Made by a program: the position numbers and the translations under genes. The notes beneath the pieces are model-generated. The model was not told the origin of the DNA. It was given only the letters and a program-made list of their open reading frames with translations, and did not search any database. 64,000 bases of DNA from Fulvivirga ligni (GTDB lineage Bacteria > Bacteroidota > Bacteroidia > Cytophagales > Cyclobacteriaceae): NCBI RefSeq assembly GCF_021389935.1, contig NZ_CP089979.1, positions 5,189,001 through 5,253,000 of the forward strand, given 5' to 3'. Position 1 is the stretch's first letter. Every line of letters starts with the position of its first letter. Positions 15,133 through 24,074 of the stretch are shown one piece after another.

Positions 15133-17559
15133 ATGCTTAAGAACTATTTCAAAATTGCGCTGAGAAACATGGTAAGAAACAAGCTTTTTACTGTGATCAA
15201 TATTCTGGGTCTCTCTGTAAGTATCGCATGCTGCTTGCTGCTATTTCTATATGTGTCTGAGCAGCTGGGATATGACAAGCAACATGGAGAGAATGTCTAT
15301 CGTGTAACGGCAGATATCACTCAAAAAGGAGGCAGCACACTTCAGCTGGCTTCTTGTTCTGTACCAGTGGCGCCAGCCGTTGAAGAGCAAATTCCTGAAG
15401 TAGAAACGGCCGCCAGAGTACTCACCACAGAGGTTTTTGGTAAGGACATTATCTACCAGAAAGATGATTCTTACTATATTCAAGGTGGAGCGGCAGTAGA
15501 TTCATCAATTTTTAAAATATTAAAATACGACATTATTGCCGGTAATGCCGATGAACCACTACCACATGCTAATGCGCTGGTTTTAGAAAAGGAATGGTCA
15601 GAAAAGCTATTCGGAAGCGAGAATGCCATTGGCAAACTTGTAAAGATCAGCACCGGCATGGGAGTTTCAGAATATGAGGTAACAGCCGTTTATGACAAAG
15701 ACTCTTACAAGACTCATCTCTCTCCCTCTTTTATTATCTCACTTTCCAATGCCGGCTGGCATGAATTTATAGAAAGCCTATCATCACAGTGGGTAACGAA
15801 CAACCTGGCCATCACCTACATAAAGCTTAAGAATGATGCATCTTCTGAAACGGTAGTAGATAAAATAGACCAACTTTTCCGAACAAACGGCGCTGAAGAT
15901 ATGAAAGCCTATGGCATGGATAAAAAAATGGCCTTACAACCTGTAAATGACATCCATACGAATGATCTATTCTTCGAAACTGGCGGAAAAGGCGTGAGCT
16001 TAACTTTCATCAATGTTTTGATTGCCATAGGCATACTTATTCTTACGCTAGCATGTGTGAACTATATCAATTTATCTACCGCTCAGGCCAGCAATCGTGC
16101 CTTAGAGGTAGGCGTAAGAAAGGTAATGGGAATCTCATCCAGAGGGCTCATAGGTCAGTTTTTGGGCGAATCATTTATCGTGGTGCTTATCTCTTTAATA
16201 ATAAGCTTCTGTTTGGCCAGCCTTACGTTACCTATATTTAACCAGCTGGTAGATCAGCCCATTGCATTCAATGCTAAAAATACGATTCAGATCATTGAAT
16301 ACATGGTGATATTCTTATTTGTAACCGCTTTTGTGGCTGGCATTTATCCCGCCTTTTATCTATCATCCTTTAAACCTACGGTGGTTTTAAAAGGGAAGAA
16401 TAAGGATAAAGGCAGTGCCGCTCTTTTAAGAAAGGTGTTAGTGGTAGGTCAGTTTGTAATTTCCATAGTACTGATCAGTGCCATATTGGTGATCTCCGAT
16501 CAGGTAGATTTCATAAAGAATAAAGATCTGGGTTTTCAGCCAAGCTCAAAGTTAATTATACCTTTAGCCAATGACTTAGATAAAAAAGCGCCTTTACTCA
16601 AGGACCGCTTCAAAATGCTGGCTGAAGTTTCAGAAGTAGGCGGTGGCAACTACATACCGGGAGAATATATTTTTAGTGATCTGTTCTTATACAAGCAAGG
16701 CGAAAGTGTAAATGAGGCTGTTCATCTTTACCAAAACTGGGTGGATGCGAACTATGTTAAAGCACTGGATATGAAGCTCATAGCAGGAAAACATTTTAGA
16801 GCAGACATAAAAGACGATTCTGTATCTGCACGTGTTATCCTCAATCGTGAGGCTGTCTCTCAGTTTGGTTTCACACCGGAACAAGCTGTAGGCCAGACCC
16901 TATATGGCCAATGGGGTAATGTGGAATACAACTATCGCATAGTTGGGGTAATAGATGACATCAACCAGACTTCATTGCATAAAAACATAGAGCCCACCAT
17001 GCTGTTGTGTGGCGATGGCGAGGTAGGCCAGCTTGTGGTGAAAGCAGACATTCAAAACTACTCGAAAACCATGGCTGGTTTAGAATCTATCTGGAAAGAA
17101 ATTATTCCTGACACTCCTTTTGAAGCTTTCACGCTAAACGACCATATCATTAAGCAATATCACAGTGACTTTAAGACTTTTAATCTCATCAAATATTTTG
17201 CTTTCATCTCCATTTTCATCAGCTGCATGGGGCTTTATGCGCTGTCAGTTTTTGTAGCCGAAAGAAGGTTTAAAGAGATTGGTGTGAGAAAAGTATTAGG
17301 AGCCAACATAAAAGATATACTAGTAATGGTTTCTAAAGACCTATCCTTATTAGTAATAGTGGCTTTTATAGTCTCAGTGCCTATTTCCATCTACGTAATG
17401 AACATTTGGCTTTCTGGCTTTGCCTACAAAGTAGATCAGCAGCCTGTCACCTATGTTATTGCCGGTTTCGCCACGATTATGATAGCCTGGCTTACTATTG
17501 GTTATCAGTCGGTTAAAGCCGCAAGGACTAACCCGGTGGATGTGCTGAAGGATGAGTAG
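15133..17559 (+). CDS. ABC transporter permease, FtsX/MacB family
   Basis: 808 aa from the ATG at 15133 (MLKNYFKIALRNMVRNK, the family's usual start); the frame extends upstream only from a TTG. There are two FtsX modules: TM1 (NILGLSVSIACCLLLFLYV), a periplasmic MacB-type domain, then TM bundles each followed by VRKV(M/L)G motifs (VRKVMGISSRGLIGQ; VRKVLGANIKDILVM), which couple to the ATPase. Length is typical of the Bacteroidota 'ABC transporter permease' group. No ATP-binding gene is adjacent, as is often so in this group. The likely role is export or mechanotransmission of small peptides or antibiotics. It ends 19 bp before a strong hairpin. Confidence 0.9.
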   Translation: MLKNYFKIALRNMVRNKLFTVINILGLSVSIACCLLLFLYVSEQLGYDKQHGENVYRVTADITQKGGSTLQLASCSVPVAPAVEEQIPEVETAARVLTTEVFGKDIIYQKDDSYYIQGGAAVDSSIFKILKYDIIAGNADEPLPHANALVLEKEWSEKLFGSENAIGKLVKISTGMGVSEYEVTAVYDKDSYKTHLSPSFIISLSNAGWHEFIESLSSQWVTNNLAITYIKLKNDASSETVVDKIDQLFRTNGAEDMKAYGMDKKMALQPVNDIHTNDLFFETGGKGVSLTFINVLIAIGILILTLACVNYINLSTAQASNRALEVGVRKVMGISSRGLIGQFLGESFIVVLISLIISFCLASLTLPIFNQLVDQPIAFNAKNTIQIIEYMVIFLFVTAFVAGIYPAFYLSSFKPTVVLKGKNKDKGSAALLRKVLVVGQFVISIVLISAILVISDQVDFIKNKDLGFQPSSKLIIPLANDLDKKAPLLKDRFKMLAEVSEVGGGNYIPGEYIFSDLFLYKQGESVNEAVHLYQNWVDANYVKALDMKLIAGKHFRADIKDDSVSARVILNREAVSQFGFTPEQAVGQTLYGQWGNVEYNYRIVGVIDDINQTSLHKNIEPTMLLCGDGEVGQLVVKADIQNYSKTMAGLESIWKEIIPDTPFEAFTLNDHIIKQYHSDFKTFNLIKYFAFISIFISCMGLYALSVFVAERRFKEIGVRKVLGANIKDILVMVSKDLSLLVIVAFIVSVPISIYVMNIWLSGFAYKVDQQPVTYVIAGFATIMIAWLTIGYQSVKAARTNPVDVLKDE

Positions 17560-17578
17560 GAATAGCTGATTTATTTAA

Positions 17579-17635
17579 CCCCCAGCCCTTCGAGGGTTTT
17601 CAACGTTACGACGAAAACCCTCGAAGGGCTGGGGG
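17579..17635. terminator. 23-bp perfect inverted repeat; terminator and/or REP element
   Basis: Arms 17579-17601 and 17613-17635 are perfectly complementary over 23 bp (CCCCCAGCCCTTCGAGG and onward) around an 11-nt loop AACGTTACGAC. It lies between the convergent permease and RAYT genes. No long T-tract follows, so it could act as a bidirectional terminator, or as the REP/BIME substrate of the adjacent RAYT transposase. Confidence 0.8.
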
Positions 17636-17649
17636 ATTTAAAATAAAAT

Positions 17650-18261
17650 TTAGTCTTCAAACTCCAATTTTATATCCTTCCTTTCCAAACTCCTATGCAC
17701 CTCAACAAAGACCTCCTTTCCTCCAAACCATTCAAGAACTTCTCCTCTCTCTACTCGTGTTGGTCTATCGGATAGATAACTATGCCAGCTGCTATGGGGC
17801 CAGTCTGAGGCATGCTTTACGAAACCATGGTTTACAGGGTTATTATGAATGTAAGCAATTAAGGTAGTGAAATAGCTATCAGAATCAACCAACTTACGGT
17901 GGAAGCGCGGAATGAATAAACTACCCCTCCTATCATACATTTTATTATAAGCCTGAGTATAACCATTAAAAAGGTGAGAAAACTTTCTACTTATCGCCTT
18001 TGATAAATCAGTACCACCCAAATTTTCAAATCCTTTTAAGCCAGTTAATTTATCTTCCGGCCTTACCTTTATCATTAGATGGAGATGGTTAGGCATTAAA
18101 CAATAGGCATAAGTTTCTACCACTGGGTAGGCATATTGTCCATACTTTACTAAAAAATAACGATAGTTTCCGCTTGAGCGAAAAAGCTTTTCATTTCCGT
18201 TAGCATGGGTATAAATATGGTAAACACGGTCTGACTCTAAATAAAGACGCTTTTCTGGCAT
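17650..18261 (-). CDS. REP-associated tyrosine transposase (RAYT, Y1_Tnp family)
   Basis: 203 aa. The HUH motif is clear in YCLMPNHLHLMIKV (His-Leu-His), and the nucleophile Tyr probably lies in GYTQAYNKMYDRRGSLF, followed by IPRFHRKLVDSDSYF and YIHNNPVNHGFV, a standard Y1 transposase block. There are no flanking IS ends or direct repeats, so it is a single-copy domesticated type. The hairpin at 17579-17635 lies 15 bp past its stop, which is the arrangement expected for a RAYT and its REP. Confidence 0.85.
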   Translation of the reverse strand: MPEKRLYLESDRVYHIYTHANGNEKLFRSSGNYRYFLVKYGQYAYPVVETYAYCLMPNHLHLMIKVRPEDKLTGLKGFENLGGTDLSKAISRKFSHLFNGYTQAYNKMYDRRGSLFIPRFHRKLVDSDSYFTTLIAYIHNNPVNHGFVKHASDWPHSSWHSYLSDRPTRVERGEVLEWFGGKEVFVEVHRSLERKDIKLEFED

Positions 18262-18311
18262 GAAACATTTTGCTTTGGCTTATTAATAAGATAATAATAA
18301 ACTCAAACATT

Positions 18312-19016
18312 TCACACCCTCCTATCCTTCAAATACGCCTTCAGTTCTTCCCTGTAGCTGCCTCCCACAGGTATTTCCTGGTCATTTATTAATACAGATC
18401 TACCATTATATTGGTCGATCTTATTGAGTGGCACTATGTAGGATTTGTGAATGCGCATAAACTGATGAGGAATTAAAAAGGCCTCAATGGACTTAAGTGT
18501 CTTCAGCGCCAGACAGTATTTATTACCTGTGACTATTTTAGCGTAGTCTTTTAGCCCTTGAATATAATCTATTTCTTTCACCAGGATTTTGATGAACTCT
18601 TCACCATCTTTCACAAAGAAGGAAGGCTGTTCTGCAGATTCTGTATTACTGGTAAGCCCCTTCTCAAAACGGGTAATTGCCTTAGAAAACCGGTCAAAGG
18701 AAACGGGTTTTAATAGATAATCAACCACCTCTAAATCAAAGCTTTCTACAGCATATTCACTATATGAGGTAGTCATGATAAACTTCGCTTTATCTTTACA
18801 CGACTTCACCAGTTCCATACCAGAAATCTCTGGCATAGCGATATCAGTAAATACCAGATCAACCTGATATCGAGAATCCTTTAGATAGTTAAAAGCCTCC
18901 ACAGCATCAGTGAAAGTGCCAAGCACATCATAGCCATGAAACCTTTTCAGATGATGGGCAATTACATCAATGGCTAGAGGTTCATCATCAATGATTATGA
19001 CCTGGTGACTGCTCAT
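18312..19016 (-). CDS. LytTR-family response regulator
   Basis: 234 aa. The receiver domain (1-~120) has the acidic pair in IIDDEPLA, phospho-acceptor Asp in LVFTDIAMPEISGME and KPVSFDRF. The LytTR DNA-binding domain (~135-234) has FFVKDGEEFIKI, LKTLKSIEAFLIPHQFMRIH, KSYIVPLNKI and the ending IPVGGSYREELKAYL. The start overlaps the sensor kinase stop by 4 bp (ATGA). Together they form a LytS/LytR-like two-component system. The target is not evident; the permease at 15133 and the peptidase at 20174 are the nearest plus-strand genes. Confidence 0.9.
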   Translation of the reverse strand: MSSHQVIIIDDEPLAIDVIAHHLKRFHGYDVLGTFTDAVEAFNYLKDSRYQVDLVFTDIAMPEISGMELVKSCKDKAKFIMTTSYSEYAVESFDLEVVDYLLKPVSFDRFSKAITRFEKGLTSNTESAEQPSFFVKDGEEFIKILVKEIDYIQGLKDYAKIVTGNKYCLALKTLKSIEAFLIPHQFMRIHKSYIVPLNKIDQYNGRSVLINDQEIPVGGSYREELKAYLKDRRV

Positions 19017-20020
19017 TTACTCAGATTAATAGTTAGTTTGGATCTAAAACAGTGGGAATCTGGTCTAATCATGAGAGAAAAGTCTTTTTGATAAAGTAAA
19101 TTCAGCCTTTGTTTCAAACTATCTAATCCTCTGCCCTTTCTTGGGCTGTGCTGAAAATGTTTCTTCTCAGCCACACTATTCTTTACTTCAAACACCAGTT
19201 CACCCGCTTTAATGGTTAGCTTTAAATGAACATAAGCATCCTTCGCATTGGTGTAAAATCCATGTTTAAAAGCATTCTCTACCAAAGGAATCAGTAAAAA
19301 AGGCTCGATAAAAACCTCTTCATTCTCATCTTTTTCTATCACCAGATCGATAGAAGCATCCGTTCCGAATCTTAGTTTTTCTATGGCAATATACTTTTGA
19401 ATAAAATCAATCTCCTTAGACAAAGGCACTTTTTCCAGGCTCACATCATCAGTAATGTAGCGCATCATGGCTGATAATTTCAGAATATAATCGGCAACTT
19501 CAGGTCTATTCTTTAATGATAAGCTATACAAAGAGTTAAAAGCATTGTATAAAAAATGAGGGTGAAGCTGATTGCGTAGGAGTTGCTCTTGAGCCACCGC
19601 CAGCTCCCTTTCCAGCTTCTTGAATCTATTGAATTCATCTATCCGGCTGATGAAATATAGTAAAAGATAAAAAAGTAAGGCAATGCCCAGAAAACTGCTG
19701 AAATAGTCAAAAGTGGATCTTCCAGAAATCAATTGATGGATCCTATAGTCCTTAAGTGCTGCAAGACCTGCCAAAATAAGCCCGAGGCTTGAAATCATTG
19801 CCGCCTTAAGCCATATACTCCTAAAGGTAAAGGCATAATAAAATAATACATAGGCCACTCCTGCGATGAGAACATTCTCAGTGGCATCACTAGTAAGAAA
19901 GAAAAGCCATTGATCCGGCAAGGTTTCCAGCGCTTTTTTAACCCAGAGAAATACAAGCACGGATATTAACCCTGAATGAAAAGTGATTTTAATGGCCTTT
20001 ATGATCTTCGGTTGTTTCAT
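19013..20020 (-). CDS. Sensor histidine kinase, His_kinase (LytS-like) family
   Basis: 335 aa. Four hydrophobic segments occupy residues ~10-130 (e.g. LGIALLFYLLLYFISRI). The phospho-acceptor box is LLRNQLHPHFLYNAFNSLYS, and the ATPase region holds LLIPLVENAFKHGFY and GRGLDSLKQRL. This is the PF06580-type kinase that pairs with LytTR regulators. It is translationally coupled to the regulator downstream. No extracellular sensor domain is seen, so the signal may be sensed in the membrane. Confidence 0.9.
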   Translation of the reverse strand: MKQPKIIKAIKITFHSGLISVLVFLWVKKALETLPDQWLFFLTSDATENVLIAGVAYVLFYYAFTFRSIWLKAAMISSLGLILAGLAALKDYRIHQLISGRSTFDYFSSFLGIALLFYLLLYFISRIDEFNRFKKLERELAVAQEQLLRNQLHPHFLYNAFNSLYSLSLKNRPEVADYILKLSAMMRYITDDVSLEKVPLSKEIDFIQKYIAIEKLRFGTDASIDLVIEKDENEEVFIEPFLLIPLVENAFKHGFYTNAKDAYVHLKLTIKAGELVFEVKNSVAEKKHFQHSPRKGRGLDSLKQRLNLLYQKDFSLMIRPDSHCFRSKLTINLSK

Positions 20021-20052
20021 CTAAGATTTCAGTTCACCGTAAATATAAAAAA

Positions 20053-20136
20053 TTACCCCGCAGCTAAATCGATGAACTCGCCTGGGTTGTCGATAATCAG
20101 GGTGGGTTTGTCGATTACATTTCCCGGCAGGGCTTG
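20053..20136 (-). pseudogene. Possible 3' remnant of a decayed gene
   Basis: A 27-codon minus-strand open frame (MQALPGNVIDKP, then an IIDNPGEFIDLAAG end) reads like the C-terminus of a normal protein but is closed upstream by an in-frame TAA. It lies between two divergent genes. The family cannot be told from this length; it could also be chance. Confidence 0.3.
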
Positions 20137-20173
20137 CATAAGATAAGTTAGAGCAGATTTTAAGATTAAAAAC

Positions 20174-21991
20174 ATGCGAATTTACTACTTACTCATTGGC
20201 CTATGTCTCCTGGCTGCCACAGGATCTGGTCAGGTTTTAGAATTAAAAAAAGCCTCTCCTTTTACGGCAGTTAAATGGGATGCACGGGATCAGCCAGTAG
20301 TGAGGTTTAATGGAGAATGGTTTACGCTCAAAAAGGTAGGCACTTACCCTACAGAAGCCATCACATCCTTCTGCAAAAATCAATATGGTAATAAATGGAA
20401 AAAGAGATTCTCAGAAGACCTGGTGCAAGTGCTTACTGAAATGGGAAAACCGCCAGAAACAGAAATTGACCTGATATTATCACAAAATAACAATATCCAG
20501 CAAGTTACAGGCATTTTCACCCTTGAAAACAGGCAAGAAGTACTGAGATACAACAATGCAAACACTGTTTACCCTGACAAAATCACCTCAACCCAAGCGC
20601 TTGAAGACATAGTGGAGTTTGAAAGGATTTTAGAAGAAAAATCCTCTTACATTCACCTCACGGACTTTGATTATAAAAAGGAAATCGGCTTACTTAAGAG
20701 CCATTTAGCACTTCACCCCGACAGTGTAGATATTAATGAGTTAGCCCATAACCTGGCTAGAATCATGTCTGGCATAGGAGATAGACATTCCAGTGTAAAA
20801 AACGAAAGGATCAACACCAGTGATTTCCCCGCTTACATTTTGCAACTGCCTTTTACTCTTGCCCCGCTCAACAGTGAAGTGGTAGCCTTAAAACCTTCCG
20901 GAGACATTTATCGATACTACCTCAATAACTTCCCGTATGTGAAGTCCATCAATGGCATGTCTATAGATCAACTTTTAGACTCTCTGGTATATAAACCTCA
21001 AAAAGCACCTTGGGAGGCCCGTCTTAGTCGAAGTATAGCCGCTATTCAGCAATTGGGCCAACTATATTTTTCCAATAATCTAAATGTATCGAAAAGCGTA
21101 GAGGTAGTATTAACGGATAATATTTCAGATACAACTATCTCCATACAGCTTAGCCACGCCTTTAATAGCTATAAATCAAATATAGAAAGTCAGCAAGATT
21201 CTATAAATGACTCGATTAAACAAGGTCAATTCAATCATCTATATAAAATACTGAATGGAAATATTGGCTGTCTATCCATACCTTCGATGTATCACCTTGC
21301 AGATTACAAAGGTTTGGAAGCTGCTATTGATTCAGCCTTTGTGGTGATGAAAGACACCAAAGCACTCATCATAGACCTGCGATTCAATCCCGGAGGCCGA
21401 AGAGACTTGATAAAAAAGATTGGCTCATATATCATTGATCCTAAAGCATCTCCATGGGTAGCCAATGTGGCTTATCTGCGCACAGATAAACCTGACATGC
21501 AACATGAATCCATGCCTCCCCGGTTCTTGTTTCCTTATAAGTATTTTGATGCAAGATGCAGACACGCCATTGATATGTTTATGAGCGATTTTACACTTGA
21601 AAAGACCTTTAATCACTCAAAGTTTAGCGCTCCACATTATATGGTATTGGAAGGTAGCGACAAGCACTACGGTAAACCCGTTTATATTTTAGTCAATGAA
21701 AATAGCTTTAGCGCTGCCACTGTCTTTACAGCTGCTTTTAAAGGACTACCGCAAGTGACCATAGCCGGTGTTACTACAGATGGCTCCAGCGGCAATTCTC
21801 AGAAAATAAATCTCCCCCATTCACAAATCCGCGTAAAGGTTTCGACCATGCTTTCCTTCCAGAGAAACGGTAAAACCTTGGATGCCCATGGCACTACACC
21901 AGACCTGCCACTGATAGCAGATGAAGGGCAGGTATTAGGTAAAAAAGATAGTCAGCTGATGGGATTGGTGGAGTTTATTAATAAACATTGA
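20174..21991 (+). CDS. S41-family peptidase, secreted
   Basis: 605 aa with signal peptide MRIYYLLIGLCLLAATGSG. The tail-protease core is in the last third: ALIIDLRFNPGGRRDLIKKI, then VYILVNENSFSAATVF with the expected nucleophile Ser, and LDAHGTTPDLPL near the end. The middle (FPYVKSINGMSIDQL) is PDZ-like. It is longer than the S41 protein at 29918 and belongs to a different subgroup. It is probably a periplasmic peptidase. It is divergent from the kinase gene. Confidence 0.85.
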   Translation: MRIYYLLIGLCLLAATGSGQVLELKKASPFTAVKWDARDQPVVRFNGEWFTLKKVGTYPTEAITSFCKNQYGNKWKKRFSEDLVQVLTEMGKPPETEIDLILSQNNNIQQVTGIFTLENRQEVLRYNNANTVYPDKITSTQALEDIVEFERILEEKSSYIHLTDFDYKKEIGLLKSHLALHPDSVDINELAHNLARIMSGIGDRHSSVKNERINTSDFPAYILQLPFTLAPLNSEVVALKPSGDIYRYYLNNFPYVKSINGMSIDQLLDSLVYKPQKAPWEARLSRSIAAIQQLGQLYFSNNLNVSKSVEVVLTDNISDTTISIQLSHAFNSYKSNIESQQDSINDSIKQGQFNHLYKILNGNIGCLSIPSMYHLADYKGLEAAIDSAFVVMKDTKALIIDLRFNPGGRRDLIKKIGSYIIDPKASPWVANVAYLRTDKPDMQHESMPPRFLFPYKYFDARCRHAIDMFMSDFTLEKTFNHSKFSAPHYMVLEGSDKHYGKPVYILVNENSFSAATVFTAAFKGLPQVTIAGVTTDGSSGNSQKINLPHSQIRVKVSTMLSFQRNGKTLDAHGTTPDLPLIADEGQVLGKKDSQLMGLVEFINKH

Positions 21992-21999
21992 AGATATGG

Positions 22000-22021
22000 A
22001 GGCACAAGTACACACTTGCGC
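22000..22021. repeat. Short REP-like palindrome, copy 1
   Basis: GGCACAAGT and ACTTGCGCC arms around ACAC, within GGAGGCACAAGTACACACTT. The same palindrome recurs at 57430-57451. It lies between the convergent S41 peptidase and deformylase genes, where it may also limit transcription. Confidence 0.6.
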
Positions 22022-22034
22022 CAGTAGATTTAAT

Positions 22035-22616
22035 TCATTTTGTAAATTTCATGGGATAAGGCACATCGATTTGTCCATTGGCTATTTTCTTTAGTTTGGA
22101 GACCATCAACTTTCTAGTAAGTGGCTTAAGGTATTTAAGATAAAGAATGCCTTCGGTATGATCAAATTCGTGCTGTATCATCCTAGCTGTTAACCCTTTG
22201 AACACTTTAATCTGCTTCTCAAAATCACGATTATAGTACTCTATCTCTATTCCCCAAGGACGAGATATTTGATATGACAAATGGGGGATACTCAAACAGC
22301 CCTCCAGATCATTCCATGTTTCTTTAGACTGAGATAATATTCGGGCATTTATAAATGTCTCTTGCAGACCGTGATCACCCTCGAAGTATACACCTCGATC
22401 AACATTATCCAAGCTATCAAAAGTAGATTTACTATCCACAATAAAAAGCTTCAAGGGAAGATCTATCTGCGATGCCGCCAAACCACATCCATTAGCGTAT
22501 CGCATGGTGTCCCATAAATCCTCAATGATCTTATCTAAATCGGGATAGAACGTATTTATTTCGCTACATTTCTTGTGTAGCATAGGGTTTCCATAAGCTA
22601 AAATTTGCCTTTTCAT
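22035..22616 (-). CDS. def: Peptide deformylase
   Basis: 193 aa from the ATG at 22616 (MKRQILAYGNPMLHKKC); the longer frame begins with TTG. All three deformylase motifs are intact: GCGLAASQID (motif 1), EGCLSIP (motif 2, metal-ligand Cys) and QHEFDHTEG (motif 3, two His ligands and the catalytic Glu). It removes the N-formyl group from nascent proteins in the cytosol. It is not next to fmt or the usual Bacteroidota def partners. It is followed by a Crp-like gene on the same strand, so it may be an extra, regulated copy. Confidence 0.9.
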   Translation of the reverse strand: MKRQILAYGNPMLHKKCSEINTFYPDLDKIIEDLWDTMRYANGCGLAASQIDLPLKLFIVDSKSTFDSLDNVDRGVYFEGDHGLQETFINARILSQSKETWNDLEGCLSIPHLSYQISRPWGIEIEYYNRDFEKQIKVFKGLTARMIQHEFDHTEGILYLKYLKPLTRKLMVSKLKKIANGQIDVPYPMKFTK

Positions 22617-22666
22617 ATTTCTAGACAAATTACAGACAATGCTCTGAGGCAAGCAATGAACCTATG

Positions 22667-23233
22667 TTAACTAATTTGCTTTCTTATCCTACTCAGACCT
22701 TGAGGAGTAACACCAAGATAAGAAGCAATATATTTAAGGGGGATGCATTTTAAAAGGTGGGGCTGCTCACTAAAAAGATTTAAATATCTCTGCTTGGCAG
22801 TATACTTCAAAAGCGATAGTTCTCTCTTTCCTTTGGCCAGAAAAAGTTTCTCCGCAGCATGTCGACCCAAATAATTTCCTGCCTGAGTATTCATATATAC
22901 CTGCTGTAAATCTTCATAAGAAATCTGCCACACAACGGTATCTACCAAAGCTTGCAACTCATATTCTGATGGCTTTTGAGTTAGGAATGAATCATAAGCA
23001 CATGTGAAGCTCTTATTGAAGCTGAAGTTGAATGTTAATTCTTTATCGTCATCAGGGATGTAATAACGCACCACTCCTTTTTCTATAAAAGAAAGATAGT
23101 TTTCTATTTCTCCTTGCTTGGTTATGATATCATGTTTAGAAAAAACCTTTCTTTCAAAATGGGAGGCAATATAATTCCACTCTGACTCCTGCAGCTGAAC
23201 TATTCTTTCATAATACTCTCTTAATTGTCCCAT
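22667..23233 (-). CDS. Crp/Fnr-family (cyclic nucleotide-binding) regulator
   Basis: 188 aa. The N-terminal beta-roll shows HDIITKQGEIENYLSFIEKG and VVRYYI, and the dimer helix runs to ~130. The C-terminal region LKYIASYLGVTPQGLSRIRK is a short winged-helix end, as in the small Bacteroidota Crp-like proteins. The effector-binding Arg/Ser pair of true cAMP sites is not evident. It lies 50 bp upstream of the deformylase on the same strand. Confidence 0.85.
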   Translation of the reverse strand: MGQLREYYERIVQLQESEWNYIASHFERKVFSKHDIITKQGEIENYLSFIEKGVVRYYIPDDDKELTFNFSFNKSFTCAYDSFLTQKPSEYELQALVDTVVWQISYEDLQQVYMNTQAGNYLGRHAAEKLFLAKGKRELSLLKYTAKQRYLNLFSEQPHLLKCIPLKYIASYLGVTPQGLSRIRKQIS

Positions 23234-23267
23234 AGTACAATATACTATATTTTAGATTTTCAGGCTA

Positions 23268-23711
23268 TCATTGAGACAATCTCATATGCAAAATAGGATA
23301 CGGTTTCCCTGTGGGATCTAGTTCAGATCTGCCATAAACTTCAAACCCATTATGCAGATAAAAGCCTACTGCCTGGTCATTTTGTTCATTAACATCTACT
23401 TGCTGCACATTCAACTCTTCAATTGTGCAATTCAATAAGGTTTTGCCCATTCCGAAACCTCTATAGTCTGGATGAATGAACAGCATCTCTAGGTTTTGAT
23501 CTGCCACGCCTGAAAAGGCAACTATTTTTCCTACTTCATTTCTCACGCACCTTAGCTCCACCGCATCAAGGTAAGTATTCAGGATTAAAGGCTTAAAGTA
23601 CTGAATATCTGCTTCTGCCAGAAAATCATGAGTGGCTCGCACGGAGGCCTCCCAAACTTCTACCACCTCAGGATATTCTTCTTTAGAAATATGATCTATG
23701 GTATGTTTCAC
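23268..23711 (-). CDS. GNAT-family N-acetyltransferase
   Basis: 147 aa from a GTG at 23711. The acetyl-CoA loop is LFIHPDYRGFGMGKTLLNC (R-G-x-G-x-G/A), followed by DVNEQNDQAVGFYLHNGFEV and a C-terminal HMRLS strand. The N-terminus resembles the YjaB-type group (SVRATHDFL). The substrate is unknown. It is in a row of small same-strand genes (22.0-25.0 kb). Confidence 0.85.
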   Translation of the reverse strand: MKHTIDHISKEEYPEVVEVWEASVRATHDFLAEADIQYFKPLILNTYLDAVELRCVRNEVGKIVAFSGVADQNLEMLFIHPDYRGFGMGKTLLNCTIEELNVQQVDVNEQNDQAVGFYLHNGFEVYGRSELDPTGKPYPILHMRLSQ

Positions 23712-23745
23712 TATTGATTAGAAATGAATATTTTACACTAAACTA

Positions 23746-24033
23746 CTACTGAATCAGGAAACTCAATTCATTGATAGCCTTACTGGGAACAAATTCAGTG
23801 ATCTCAAAGTCAGCCAGATCATGCTTTTTAAACGGATCGAGCTCTATAACCTGAATCAAATCTTCCTTAACTTTCATATTGGATAGAATCACCCCTCCTG
23901 TTCTAGGTAACTTCCGGCCTGAGGCTACAAAATGGCCTAAGTCATACTGCTCATTTAAATAGGCGACATGCTCCTGTAGATATTGATCTACTTTTTCTAA
24001 TGGTACTTTATATGTGAGATTGATTATAAACAT
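23746..24033 (-). CDS. YciI-family protein
   Basis: 95 aa. MFIINLTYKVPLEKVDQYLQ and HVAYLNEQYDLGHFVASGRK with PRTGGVIL are the standard YciI strands, with the conserved His in the first helix. YciI is a ferredoxin-like dimer thought to act as a small-molecule hydrolase; no substrate can be inferred. It lies 34 bp upstream of the GNAT gene on the same strand. Confidence 0.85.
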   Translation of the reverse strand: MFIINLTYKVPLEKVDQYLQEHVAYLNEQYDLGHFVASGRKLPRTGGVILSNMKVKEDLIQVIELDPFKKHDLADFEITEFVPSKAINELSFLIQ

Positions 24034-24074
24034 GGTTGATTTGTTTTTTGTATATGAATATGCCGCTGAGTTTT

